A stretch of 64,000 nucleotides of DNA from Enterobacter sp. EA-1 (GTDB lineage Bacteria; Pseudomonadota; Gammaproteobacteria; Enterobacterales; Enterobacteriaceae): contig CP025776.1 of the NCBI GenBank assembly GCA_002886105.1, positions 4,526,001 through 4,590,000 on the forward strand, written 5' to 3'. This document shows, in pieces, positions 47,914 to 58,247 of this stretch. The notes under the pieces are model-generated. The model saw only the letters and a program-made list of their open reading frames with translations. It was not told the DNA's origin and ran no database searches. The position numbers were made by a program, and so were the translations under genes. Position 1 is the stretch's first letter. Each line of letters begins with the position of its first letter.

Positions 47914-49617
47914 ATGCCTATTCGTTATGGAACTGCCGCTTTACTGTTATTTTCTGCCTGTAGTTACAGCAATACCGATTTACCCGTATCGCTGACCGTA
48001 TCAGGAATGAATGCCACGCTGGATAATGGATTACTGCACGTCGAATTTAAAGATGACGCCAGCGCCGTTGCCATCGTTAAAGACGGCATTAATCTGACGA
48101 CATCACTGTCTGGCGCACAACGCGACCCCCAGTAAAAACCGCAGTGCTTACCTCGACTTTTATTCGAAAGGGGTGAAAGATTTTCTTCCTGAACGGCTGG
48201 AAATAATCCGCAACGATAAAGAGATTGCGCATATCGCCCTCGGATTGATGACAAAAAAGCTTACTGCGCACCGGAATACCACTTAATTATGCGAAAAGGC
48301 GTCAGCGGTTTTTACAGTTATGTGGTCGCGGAAAATACCGGGAAAGAGACGGTGACGGTCAGTGAATTACGCAATGTGTATCGTTTTAACCCGCACCTGC
48401 TCGATCATATTTCTAACGGTGAGCGGGAAGGCCGCCCTTATTTGTATGCCGATCTTGAGAAAATGCCAAAAGTGCAGGATGAAACTGGCGACTGCCAAAC
48501 GGCGAAGTCTATACAAAATATGATTTTGCCGGTTATCAGCGCGGCAGCGCATTCTGGGGCGTATACGGAAAAAACAGGGGGCGCATGGCTGATCCCCGGT
48601 AGCGGTGAATACTTCTCCGGCGATGCCCTGAAGCAAGATTTAATGGTCCATCAGGACGCCATCATCCTGAACTACATGACCGGCGCACATATGGGAACAC
48701 CGGATATGCAGGCGCAACCCGGCTGGAAAAACTGTATGGGCCATGGCTGCTGTATATCAACCAGTAGCGAGCAGATGCTCGCCGACGCCCGCTCAGCAAG
48801 CCGTTACCGAGCGGGCGAACTGGCCCTATCAATGGGTTGGAGATGCGCGTTATGCCGACAAACGTACCCGAGTCAACGGTCATATTGCGACAGATCAACC
48901 GGTTACCGTCGTGCTCTCCTCATCGCTGGATGAACCTTTTGATGCAAACCCGCGGTTACCTCTTCACGGCCACCACTGACCGCCGGGCGCATTTCACCTC
49001 GATAATGTGATCCCCCGGCCATTACCAGCTTGCGGTATATGCCAACGCCGGAACACAGCACGGCGTGCTGGTACAGCAGCAGGTAGAGATCAGCGGGGAG
49101 AAACAGACGCTGCACAACATCACGCTGCCTCCCGCGCCGAAAGTGGTATGGGCGATAGGCCGAGGCCGACCGCCGCGCGAATTCCGCTTCGGCAGCGAGG
49201 CGCGGGGTTACCACTGGCAGCAGGATGTCCCGGCGAATCTGGTATTTGATATTGGCCGCAGCGACTACAGTCGCGACTGGTATTACGCCCAGACGCAACC
49301 CGGACGCTGGGATATCCGTTTTGCTATGACTCCCAATAAACCCAGCTATACGCTGAACATTGCCCTGCCGCCGCCAGCAACAGGGATGGGCGCGGCAAAC
49401 AGCGCCGTCGCTCACGGTGAATGTTAACGGCAAGGTGCTGGATACGCTGAAGTACGCTAACGATAAAACCCTGTATCGCGGGGCGCTGCGTAACGGGCAA
49501 TATCACCTTGCAACGCTTCCGATCAGCGCCGATCTGTTACGCAAAGGTAATAACCAGATTTCGCTGCAACTGAATGGCGGCAGCGTGATGTATGACGTCA
49601 TAACCCTGAGCGAATAA
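47914..49617 (+). CDS. Rhamnogalacturonan lyase-like protein (PL4 type), exported
   Basis: About 568 residues. The signal MPIRYGTAALLLFSAC has a possible lipobox Cys. The N-terminal catalytic-type domain includes YHLIMRKGVSGFYSYVVAEN, ELRNVYRFNPHLLDHISNGE and KYDFAGYQRGSAFWG, typical of PL4 rhamnogalacturonate lyases such as RhiE. GTQHGVLVQQQVEI marks the middle FnIII-like domain. VWAIGRADRRAREFRFG and DIGRSDYSRDWYYAQTQPG belong to the C-terminal sugar-binding domain. It would cleave rhamnogalacturonan I backbone by beta-elimination. Breaks near 48130, 48240, 48490, 48760, 48960, 49010, 49160 and 49375. A KdgM-type porin gene follows. Confidence 0.8.
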
Positions 49618-49634
49618 GCATTTTTATTTCTTAA

Positions 49635-49662
49635 CCGTATTGTGGTGAAAACCACAATACGG
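49635..49662 (+). terminator. Perfect hairpin with GAAA loop between lyase and porin genes
   Basis: The 12-base arm CCGTATTGTGGT is exactly complementary to ACCACAATACGG, with a GAAA (GNRA-type) loop. No T run follows, so it may be an mRNA-stabilising stem or partial terminator separating the two genes. Confidence 0.65.
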
Positions 49663-49705
49663 GCGTCTGCCCCTGCCAATTAAAAAAGTGAAAAGGTTTT
49701 TAATA

Positions 49706-50447
49706 ATGAACAAGAAAATTATCAATACGCTCTGCATCCCGCTTTCGTTATTCTCCGTCGGCTATGCGAGTGCCGCCGACGTAGTATTAAGCAACGTCAG
49801 CATGGATTATCGCCACGAATATCGCCTGCGTGATCGCACGCATTACGATAAATTAACGCTGGCGACTCAGCTTCCTTATGACTACTCTTTGCAGTCGAAA
49901 CAAAATTTAAAACCGGCGGTTCTGACGTAAAAGACAAATATTATGAAGATCCAGTATTAAACGCGGTCGAAATGACACTGGCGAAAAATACCGTTTTGGT
50001 AACTGGACCGTATCACCGCTTTTCCAGCCAGAATTTAACTCCACCCGTACCGAGTGGAAAGTCGGCGTATCACCGTGGTATAAAATTAATGATAGCTGGT
50101 CGGTTGGTGGTCTTTATCGTCTCGAATTAACCGATTACGCTCACGACAACAGCGGGTGCGCGAATTGCAGCACAAACCGGCACCGTACCGTTAATCGGGT
50201 GGATGGCTACCTGCGTTATAATGTGGCGAATCTGACCACCACCTATAAATTGATTTATCAGTTGGGTGATGAAAATCTCTACGCGAATAAAAAATATAAT
50301 TATGAGCAGGAATTACAGTTTAACTATGCGTTAGGCGATAAAAGGGAGTGGAGCCCTTATATTAGCTTCGGCGATATTAACCGCTCATCAAAATCCAGCG
50401 AGCGCCAGTTACGTTTACGCGCCGGTATCGCTTATACCTTTAAATAA
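49706..50447 (+). CDS. KdgM-family oligogalacturonate-type porin
   Basis: An outer-membrane channel for acidic oligosaccharides from pectin. About 245 residues. Signal peptide MNKKIINTLCIPLSLFSVGY with a cleavage site after ASA. Beta-strand-rich mature part: VSMDYRHEYRLRDRTHYDK, VSPLFQPEFNSTRTEWKVG, SWSVGGLYRLELTDYAHD, and the C-terminal RLRAGIAYTFK with final aromatic residue. Breaks near 49900, 49985 and 50155. Placement behind a secreted rhamnogalacturonan lyase suggests uptake of its products. Confidence 0.86.
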
Positions 50448-50460
50448 ACCCGCCCGCGAC

Positions 50461-50489
50461 GATGGAAGAGTGTTGCGGTATCTTCCATC
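50461..50489. terminator. Inverted repeat between convergent porin and regulator genes
   Basis: GATGGAAGA and TCTTCCATC, nine-base perfect arms around an 11-base loop, lie between the converging porin and regulator genes. It probably terminates one or both. Confidence 0.6.
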
Positions 50490-50501
50490 CCCCGACAGGC
50501 A

Positions 50502-52408
50502 CTAAAAACGGCTGAGTTGATTCCATCGCCACGCTTTTGAAGGTGGCAAAGTCTGCGCAGGCACAAAGTCACGGCGGTAGCGCGTTCGCGCAGGAAAGTG
50601 ACGAAAATATCGTAGATCGCCATCGCCTCTTCGTACTCGCTTTTGCTGATCGCCAGTAAAAAATGACATACGCGGTGTCGTCTCCCCCAGCGGATCCCCT
50701 GCGGTGCGAGTACGGTATAGACCACGGTTTTTTCGCCAGCAGCCCAAGGGCGTGCGGTAAAGCAATGCCTTCCCCCAGCAGGGTGCTGACAATCGCTTCA
50801 CGCTCGATGACCGAGTCGAGAAATTCTGCGTCGACAAAACCTTCATCGCGCAGTTGGTCACAGGGTGGTAAACAGCGTTTGCTGATCCATCTCTCCGTCG
50901 ATAATGCGGAAATGGAGCGCATCAAAATACTTTTCCAGCATCCACGGGCGCGTTCTGTCCACCAGCACCAGTTTGCCGATCTGCTCCAGTTGGTACTCGC
51001 TGGGGAACGGCGCAATGGTGACCACCGGCTTATCTTTTCGCTGACCCGCGCGGTGGAAATCACAAAATCTTCGGCAATACTGGCGCACTGCTCGTAATCA
51101 CGCAGCGTCACGGTGCGGGTGACCACAATCTGCGGGTATTTCCGCGCCAGCACGGCTTCAATCATGCGCGCCATCGCATTTCCGGCATCACACACCAGTA
51201 ACACCTGCGGTTGCCGCTGGTAACCAATGTTGTAGTGACGCTCCAGCCCCACGCCAATGTGCAGCACCAGAAAACCGATCTCGTTTTCGCTGATCACATA
51301 CGGTGTGTATTTCCCCAGCTGGAGACCGCCGCCAGCGTCATGTCCCAGCCATGGGGTAGTGCTGCTTGATGTTATCCAGCAGCGGGTTCGGGATCATGAT
51401 TTGGTAGCGCACGCGGGTGATCATGGTTTTGATATGCGTCAGCAGGTCCGCATGCAGTTGCGTGTCGTTTTGCAGGTTGTAGTTATAGTGGCTATTGATA
51501 TAGCCAAGAATGTAGTTGACCAGCGTTTCATCATCATCGGCGCTGATGGCGCTGGGTGCCAGTTCCTGAACGCGACGCCCGGCGATATGGACCCGCAGCC
51601 AGTGCTCTTCCGCCGCTGCCAGCGGTTTCCCCGCCAGTTGTTGTAATGCGGCTGAGATATCCCGCGCGGCGTCGCGCACGTTCTCATCGCCATCGTCGGC
51701 AGTAAATTCCGACAGCGGATAGCCCTCGCTAATGCGGCGAACTGCGACCGCGCAATACAAGCGGATAAACAGATCGCCCTCATCAGTCAGGCGAATGTGA
51801 TAACGACTAAAGCAGTCGTGCAGAACAGACGCCAGCGCTTCCGGCACGCCCGGATTGAGCGCATCTTCGGTGATCAGCGGGTTCTGCGCATTCTGCTGCG
51901 CCAGTTCCCACAGCAGGTCCGTCAGGCAGGCGCGCAGTGCCATTTCACTGCCAAACAGCTTCATACCATGGCGCGGGCGGGTTTCCAGCGTCAGGCGATA
52001 GCGGGAAAACCACTCGCGCACTTCCGTCATGTCATTTTGCAGCGTGGCGCGGCTGACAAACCATTCGTCCGCCAGATCTTCCAGTTTGAGGGAAAACGCG
52101 GAGGTGAGAAAACGCACCACCAGATAGTGCACCCGCTCCGGAGCACTGCGCGGAATCCGTAGCGCACGCGGGCGTGTGGCCTGCAAAGAGTGGTACAGCG
52201 AGGCATCGTCGATTTTCAGTTGATAACCGCTGCCACGGTTCAAAATAAACTGCGCGCCGTGGCGTGCCAGCAGCGCGTTTAATGCGGTGATATCCGCCCG
52301 GACGGTGCGCGTGGAGACCGACAGCCGCTGCGCCAGCTCGTCCTGTGGCAGCGTCTCGTTTTGCAGCATAGTAAACAGCTGCGCTAAACGTTGGTTCGGA
52401 AATCGCAC
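50502..52408 (-). CDS. PRD-containing transcriptional regulator with PTS IIB/IIA-like domains
   Basis: About 635 residues of the BglG/MtlR-type activator class. Domains in order: HTH_11 (LPQDELAQRLSVSTRTVRAD), second HTH (LKLEDLADEWFVSRATLQND), PRD1 around ALNPGVPEALASVLHDCFSR, PRD2 around LPLLDNIKQHYPMAWDM-type residues, an EIIB-like domain (VLLVCDAGNAMARMIEAVL with Cys), and an EIIA-like domain with GIALPHALGLLAKK (His). Breaks near 51345, 51045, 50860, 50735, 50680 and 50575. The stop is uncertain; read without correction the frame would reach 50440. It is the last gene of the minus-strand cluster and likely senses its substrate through phosphorylation. Confidence 0.85.
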
Positions 52409-52458
52409 GTCGTTGTCCTCGTCATCATTTTCTGCCAGCCAGCGACAGGCCCGGCCCG

Positions 52459-53196
52459 TTAAACCCGCGCCTTTGTGATGGCCAGTAGCTGGCGCACATC
52501 TGCCGGGCGGGTATCACCACTCACCTTATCAATAATAGAGCTATAAATATGCGGAATGATTTTTGCTGACCCCCGCATCCAGCGCGATTTGCAGGATCTC
52601 ACCGAAATTATCCAAATCGATACCGCCGGTCGGCTCCAGCCAGAAATCGTAACGCGCGCAGGCTTCGGCTACCGCCTGATACTCATCACGGCACGTCAGA
52701 CCGCCCATCGGGAAGTATTTAATCGAGCTGCCGCCCATATCTTTTAACAGTGCAATCGCGGTCTCAACCGGCACAACGCCGTCCGCAGCCCTGGCTGCTG
52801 AGCGGGCCGGTGGAGATTTTCACCAGCCCGGCGTTCCCGTTGGCGAGACCAGACCGTTCACCACCGTCTCACGCTGCCCCAGCAGCGCCCGGCTGGTTGC
52901 CACGCCGGTAAAGACCTGATTCACGTGCTGCGGTTGCACCTCGCGGGCGATGGCGCTGACCATGGCGGACTGGTTCGGATCGCCCGCGCCCAGCCAACAG
53001 AGAGCGCGTTATCAATGCGCGCCGCATAGTCGCGCATATCGGCGACCGCCGTTGCCACGTCCGGGTAGTTTTTTGACAGTACGCCCACCAGCACATGGCC
53101 TTCTGCCGCCTCGTAAATGGCACTGGCATTCTCTTTACTGCCTGCCAGCACATTCAGACATACACGGTCACGGTAAAAATTGGGGGTCAGTTTCAC
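52459..53196 (-). CDS. KDGP aldolase family protein (DgaF-like)
   Basis: About 245 residues. Starts with GTG (VKLTPNFYRDRVCLNVLAGS) whose first bases overlap the stop of the DgaE-like gene. HVLVGVLSKNYPDVATAVAD, TGVATSRALLGQRETVVNGL and SSIKYFPMGGLTCRDEYQAV give the barrel; the Lys in IKYFPMGG is the likely Schiff-base residue. The family cleaves 2-keto-3-deoxy-6-phosphogluconate to pyruvate and glyceraldehyde-3-phosphate, as in Salmonella DgaF. Breaks near 52990, 52840, 52795 and 52565. Confidence 0.85.
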
Positions 53197-54312
53197 GGGC
53201 GTTGCTCCTTGTTCAGTTCTTCGGCGATGCGGCGATACACCACCGCCAGTTGGTCGGCGGTTACGCTACGAACATCGGCTTCGATAATGCCTTCATTGGC
53301 TTTATAGCCACGGAAGTAAATGGCGTATTCCCCCTGTTTCCAGGGCGCTGACTAAATCGCCCGTGGCGATACCGGTCACCGCTTCATCAAACGTGATTTC
53401 GCTGCGAGCAATGTCGCGCCCGGCGCTGTCCCATACCACACGCGCGCTGACGCCCGGCAGCGTATTAAGCTGGTCGATAAACGGCGTCATTTTGGCGACC
53501 ATTTCCGCACCGCTCTCTTTCCGGGCGCTAAGGTAGTGTTCAATGGCGCAGGTCAGCCCAAGAATGCCCTCTTTGCCCACTTTCATCGCCCGACCAATGC
53601 CCGCCGTCTGGCGTTTGACCCACTCGACGTACTGCGTTTTGCCGATCACCAGCCCGCTGGTTGGCCCTTCAATCGCCTTCGCACCGCTGTAGATAACCAG
53701 ATCGGCGCCAGCGCGGTAGTAACACTGCAAATCCTCTTCCGCCGCTGCATCAACAATCAGCGGCAGATCGTGTTTACGCGCCACCACGACAGCCTGCTCA
53801 ACGCTGAGCATGCTTTTCTGTACGCAGTGGTGGGACTTGATATAGAGGATCGCCGCGGTGCGCGGAGAGATCGCCGCCGCCAGTTGATCGGCGGAGCATT
53901 CGTTGGCGTAACCGGCTTCCACGACCTTGCCGCCGCCCAGCGCCACCATCGTGCCGACCGGTGCGCCAAAGTTAACGTTGTGGCCGCGCGGCAGCACGAT
54001 TTCGTTGTTCTCAATCACCGTGCTGTGCAGGTTTTCCAGCAGCCAGTCGCTCTCTTTCACCAGTACGGCGGCCACCGACTGTGCAATACCGGCAGAAGCG
54101 CAAGAAACCACAGTCGCGCCCTCAACCTCCAGCAGATTCGCGATGTACTCCCCGGTCTTGTTCACCAAATCTTTCATTTCGAAGTAGTGATTCATGCCGC
54201 TTAAGACCGCCTCAACCACTTCCGGGCGCGGGGTGGAGACGCCGAGCGCCGTCATGCGCCCGGAGGCATTAATCACCTGTTTTAACTGGTACTTATCATA
54301 AATCGAAGGCAT
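53193..54312 (-). CDS. DgaE-family PLP-dependent ammonia lyase
   Basis: About 372 residues, SelA-like fold. MPSIYDKYQLKQVINASGRM starts it after a GGGGAG ribosome binding site; a GTG nine bases upstream is the alternative. ATVVSCASAGIAQSVAAVL and LPLIVDAAAEEDLQ precede the PLP Lys in LVIYSGAKAIEGPTSGLVIG. Salmonella DgaE converts D-glucosaminate-6-phosphate to KDG-6-phosphate plus ammonia; the same reaction on a related amino-sugar acid is likely. The start overlaps the end of the amidohydrolase gene, and the stop overlaps the aldolase start (GTGA). Only one break, near 53340. Confidence 0.87.
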
Positions 54313-55428
54313 GTTCCGCACTCCCCTGTTCGGTCATATAGCCGTGGCCTGCGCGAATGGCGGCCAGCGGCGTGATTAACTGTTCAGCCTGTAAGCTTTC
54401 GTGTTCCGCATCGGTAAACAGCACCGGCTGGCGCTTCAGGTCGAAAATGGTCAGATCGGCGTCATAACCGACCGCCAGTCGCCCTTTCTGTTTCAGGCGC
54501 AAGCCCTCGGCAGCATGGTCGGTCACGCAGGCAATCACCTGCGGCAGCGACAGGCCAATGGCGAGAAATTTGGACATCACGTTCGCCAGCGAGCGCACCG
54601 GACCGTCAATGCGGTTGCGGCAGTAGATGTCGGAACTGATGGTCTGCGGCAAATGCCCAACGCTATCGCGTGTTTTGCCACCGCAAAGCTAAAACTGGCG
54701 CTGCCGTGCCCGACATCCAGTCGCACACCACGGCGAAGCGCGCGGGCAACAGACGCGCGCAACTCCCCGCCGGGGGTCAGAATGCGGTTCGGTTTGCCGT
54801 TGTAGCAGTGGGTGATGATGTCGCCGGAGGTGAGTAGATCGGCAATCTCGTCGAGGTTTGGCGGGTTGTTGCCGATATGCACCATCAGCGGTAAATCACC
54901 GTTCTCTTTTGTATCGCTTTCGCGCGTTCCAACGGTGTAATGCCGTTGTCACCCACCACGCTACTGCTCATCCGCGCTTTCAGGCCAACGATAAAATCCG
55001 GGTGGCGCTGCACCGCATCGCGTACGGCGCTGGCATCGATATTATTCAGGTTCGCCAGTTCATTTTGTGCAATCAGTCCCACGCGGGAGATATTCAGCAA
55101 CGCATAGACTTCCGTGGTTGCCTCGGCGGGTGAGGGCATAAAAGTCGTCAATATCATCCGCGCCGGTGCTGCCCGCATCGATCACCGTGGTGACCCCGGT
55201 TGCGATCCCGACACTGTCGGGCTGATCGTGATAGATCGGCGAGTTCGGGTAGCAGTGGACGTGGGAGTCGATCCACCCGGCACTGACATAATGTTCACCG
55301 TGTAAATCAACAGATTTCACCGCCGGGCCGCTGATATCGCCCAACGCGGCGATTTTACCCGCGCTGATGGCAATATCCGTCACCGTATCGTCAACCAGAC
55401 GTGCCCGACGCAGAAGTAAATCAAACAT
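54296..55428 (-). CDS. Amidohydrolase/deacetylase family metallohydrolase
   Basis: About 378 residues of the dihydroorotase-like superfamily. MFDLLLRRARLVDDTVTDIA forms the N-terminal strand region; the metal H-x-H is in GWIDSHVHCYPN. VGLKARMSSSVVGDNGI carries the usual bridging Lys position; LPLMVHIGNNPPNLDEIADL and DIITHCYNGKPN give the two later His ligands, and RLDVGHGSASFSF the last part of the site. RLAVGYDADLTIFDLKRQP closes the fold. Breaks near 55130, 54905 and 54660. A deacylase that exposes the amino group for the DgaE-like enzyme is a reasonable guess. Confidence 0.85.
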
Positions 55429-55472
55429 GCGTATCTCCAGAAGTAACGGGCGCCGTAGCGCCCGCGGGTATC

Positions 55473-56113
55473 AGAGGGCCACCGGGAAGATGGCGCCCAG
55501 CAACATCGCACCCGGGATCGCGCCCCGGTGATCGGCTTTTGCCAGAGGTAAAACAGCAGTGCGCCCACCAGTGAACCGATGCCAATAGGAATTGATGCCG
55601 TCATGGCGCTGAGAATAATCAACGGGCCAAGGGAAGCGACCCGACGCGTTACCCGCGCCCATCATCACGTCTGCGCCGTAGGTGGAGTCGCTCTGGTTGA
55701 TGGTGAACTTACGCGCCGGGGATAATCAGGTAACCAATCAACATGCCAATCACCAGACCGGTTGCCAGCGAGGCAACAAAGTTCGCCACCGGGAAGACAA
55801 AGCCCGCGCCGAGTAACAGCGCCGGAACACCCAGCCCGACACCGGTCTGGATCGCGCCGCCGATATCCAGAATCCCCACCAGCGAACCTTCAATAATGCG
55901 CGCGAACAGGAAGCTGGCGCCAAACGCCGCCACCGCACCGTATACGCCGGTGTCCATACCGGAGCGCAGCATCGAGACAAACGCCACTTCGTTGAAGGCA
56001 CCAATGCCGTACAGGTAGTACATATGTGTCCCGGCGAAGACGCCGGATGAGAGCAGGCCGACGAAAATCGGGAATGACCAGTCGGCGTACCAAAAGCCTT
56101 TATTCTGTTCCAT
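55473..56113 (-). CDS. DUF4310 membrane protein
   Basis: About 214 residues with several hydrophobic segments: SFPIFVGLLSSGVFAGTHMY, GVYGAVAAFGASFLFARII, LVIGMLIGYLIIPARKF and SIPIGIGSLVGALLFYLW. DIGGAIQTGVGLGVPALLLG is a glycine-rich stretch. Breaks near 55720, 55640 and 55525. It always occurs with DUF4311 and DUF4312 in these clusters and is presumably one half of a membrane transporter (inference). Confidence 0.85.
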
Positions 56114-56122
56114 CGTCTTTCC

Positions 56123-56901
56123 TTATTTGCCGCTGAGCGAATTGTGGATGAGCTCCAGCCAGTTCGGCGCGCTCAGGTGGAAGGACTCCAATCATTTTCA
56201 GATCGAAGCCGCGGAAGAAACCGCTCAGGACAAACAGGGCGACAATCGCGATCATCATCACTTTGGTGACGCGGTTCCAGCCGCTCTCTTCCACGCCTTT
56301 ACCGATCAGAATGCCCAGCACCAGACCCGGTACGGCGTTGCCCATGATCAACTGCGCCGCGCCGCCAAAAACGGTGGCCCAGAAGCCGGATTTTTACCGG
56401 CGTCGATGGCCGCCAGCCAGAAGATCACCGGCATCACAGTATTCACCAGTAAGTTTGCCGCCGGTACCAGCACTTTCACCGCCGTGACTTGCAGCGCTGC
56501 CGGCACGGAAGAGGCCGTCAGGTTGAGGAAGGTGACCACCACCATGCCGATCAGCCCACAGGCAATGGCCATCTTTTCGGATCGTGCAGAGTTTCGCCGA
56601 CGTTACGGTTTTTCACCATCAGCGCCGCCGCTCCCCCAGTTGGGAATAATGCGGTGGTCAACGTCCTGGGTAAATGAACCTGCGGCAACGGATGACGCCC
56701 GGGAGCGTTAAAGAAGAACCCTAAGCCAAAGGAGAAGTGCGATGCCGGATCCCCTTCGCAGGAGTTCAGTTCTCCCAAAGTACGAAATGCGCCCATTCCT
56801 GAGTGGTCGGCGCATGGAACATGCGTGCAGCCCCGGCTCCCACACCGACGCCAACCAGGGCCGCCGATGATGAGCGATTTTATTAGTATGATTAAGAACA
56901 T
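56123..56901 (-). CDS. DUF4311 membrane protein
   Basis: About 259 residues. MFLIILIKSLIIGG begins a hydrophobic N-terminus; IACGLIGMVVVTFLNLTASS, LLVNTVMPVIFWLAAIDAG and VMMIAIVALFVLSGFFRGFD are further membrane segments; MGNAVPGLVLGILIGKGVEE is glycine-rich. It ends ELIHNSLSGK, nine bases before the DUF4310 start. Breaks near 56865, 56790, 56640, 56580, 56395 and 56180. Probable partner of DUF4310 in one transporter. Confidence 0.83.
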
Positions 56902-56951
56902 CAGTCTGCCCTCTTCTACCCGGTGGAACGGACTCACGGGTATGCATTGAG

Positions 56952-57247
56952 TTATTTCGCGACGAAATCCACTTTATCGAGATTGATGGCGGTCACGTTG
57001 ACGGTCACATCCAGCTCCACGCTGTAGGTGCGTCTTTCCCGACGCAGGAAGAGGAACAAAAGGCCTCTTTCCGCGTCGTTTCCTGCGCATGAACAACCTG
57101 CACATCCTGTGGCTCAATACGCAGTAAAATATGCGGCGACGCTTTCATCACCGCGGCCTGAACGTGGTTCAGCGCATCGGCGAAGGCGCGGGTTTTCGCA
57201 TCGCCCTTGCCGTTAACCCTGACCGTGGTGGTGAACTGTTCTTTCAT
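56952..57247 (-). CDS. DUF4312 small soluble protein
   Basis: About 98 residues. MKEQFTTTVRVNGKGDAKTR, then AFADALNHVQAAVMKASPHI, LRIEPQDVQVVHAQE and the C-terminal NVTAINLDKVDFVAK. No membrane segment or known catalytic motif. A break lies near 57060. It starts three bases after the stop of the SFCGS gene. It could be a soluble subunit of the DUF4310/4311 transporter. Confidence 0.83.
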
Positions 57248-57249
57248 GG

Positions 57250-57614
57250 TTATGCGCCGTATTTTTTCAGCCACGCCTGCACCCGGTGGCGCTCGCCCAA
57301 TTCTTCTTTGTCCATAAAACCGAATCCCAGCACGTTGCAGCCCTCATTGATGGCGGTAACGCCCTCTTCCACGGAGCGCATGCCGTATTTCGCTTTGTAG
57401 CCATGTTTGTTTTGCGCGGTGATGGCACCTGCGCCGCCGCTGCCGCAAAATGAAATGCCGAAGGTAGCGTTTTCCGCTTTCATCACGTCGCCAAGTTTCA
57501 TATCCGCCGCCACGCCCGGTACAACCACCGCGCGGCCGCCTGCTTTTCTACGCCTGCCGCCACTTTCTGGCCTTTACCCAGACGATCGCCAATCACTACG
57601 GTAATTTGTTCCAT
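57250..57614 (-). CDS. SFCGS-family glycine-rich protein
   Basis: About 120 residues. MEQITVVIGDRLGKGQKVAA, then GISFCGSGGAGAITAQNKHG, the signature that names the family, and GCNVLGFGFMDKEELGERHR. The Cys in a glycine-rich loop after a beta strand recalls PTS IIB phospho-cysteine loops (resemblance only). A single break lies near 57535. It starts ten bases after the stop of the PRD gene. Confidence 0.85.
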
Positions 57615-57624
57615 CTTTCGCTCC

Positions 57625-57944
57625 TTACAGGTTGTCTTTCGCCACTTCGAAGTGCACCGACAGCAGCCGAGGGCTTCTTCTTCCGGTAAATTGCCGAATG
57701 CCGCCACCACCTCGCGGGCAAGGTCCATCGACCCGGCAGAAATTTCATCAAACAGGCTGGCGTCCACATCCGGCAGCGGTTCGCCCGTCACGGAACGGTG
57801 CGCCATTGCCCGGACATGCGAGGTCAGCATCTGCTGCTGTACTGCATTCGGCGTGATGCCCTGATCGCTTAACAAGGTGTACACCTGCGTCAGCATGCGC
57901 TGTGCGAGGGTTGCCGTTTGCGCTGCCTGCTCCGCGTCGTTCAT
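57625..57944 (-). CDS. Small PRD-domain protein, first gene of the cluster
   Basis: About 107 residues. MNDAEQAAQTATLAQRMLTQ, TPNAVQQQMLTSHVRAMAHR (a PRD-type His region), LFDEISAGSMDLAREVVAAF and the C-terminal EEEALLLSVHFEVAKDNL read as a lone PRD domain without DNA-binding part. A break lies near 57668. An upstream in-frame start at 57980 has a poorer ribosome binding site. A free PRD may sense PTS phosphorylation for the cluster (inference). Confidence 0.75.
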
Positions 57945-58029
57945 TACCGCTCCGTTATTCACTCGTCTTACCCCACTCATGGCTTCGGATAAAACTAACG
58001 TTGCAGGTTAAGAGTTTGTAGCGAGGAGT

Positions 58030-58049
58030 TTTCCACTTCGAAGTGGAAA
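58030..58049. promoter_or_regulatory. Perfect 20-base palindrome upstream of the cluster
   Basis: TTTCCACTTCGAAGTGGAAA is a perfect palindrome 86 bases before the first gene. Its core CCACTTCGAAGTG occurs again at 57642-57654, inside the end of that gene. A likely operator for the PRD/HTH regulator at the end of the cluster. Confidence 0.6.
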
Positions 58050-58247
58050 GGCGGAAGGTCTTAGTGATCTGCGCCACATAAAACGGGTCATTGGAGATTT
58101 TTGACTGGGCAAAGGTCACAGGAATGCAGAAAAGTTGCGGAAATCAGTGGGGAAATGAGAATAAAAAACGGCGAACCGAAGGGGAAAAGTGTGAGATGAA
58201 TAAGGTTTACTTATCGGTAAAGCGGGGCCGCAGCCCCGCCGGGTATC

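Noticed and set aside
47727-47915. A 62-codon minus-strand ORF before the lyase gene.
   Set aside because: No similarity, no ribosome binding site, and it overlaps the lyase promoter region.
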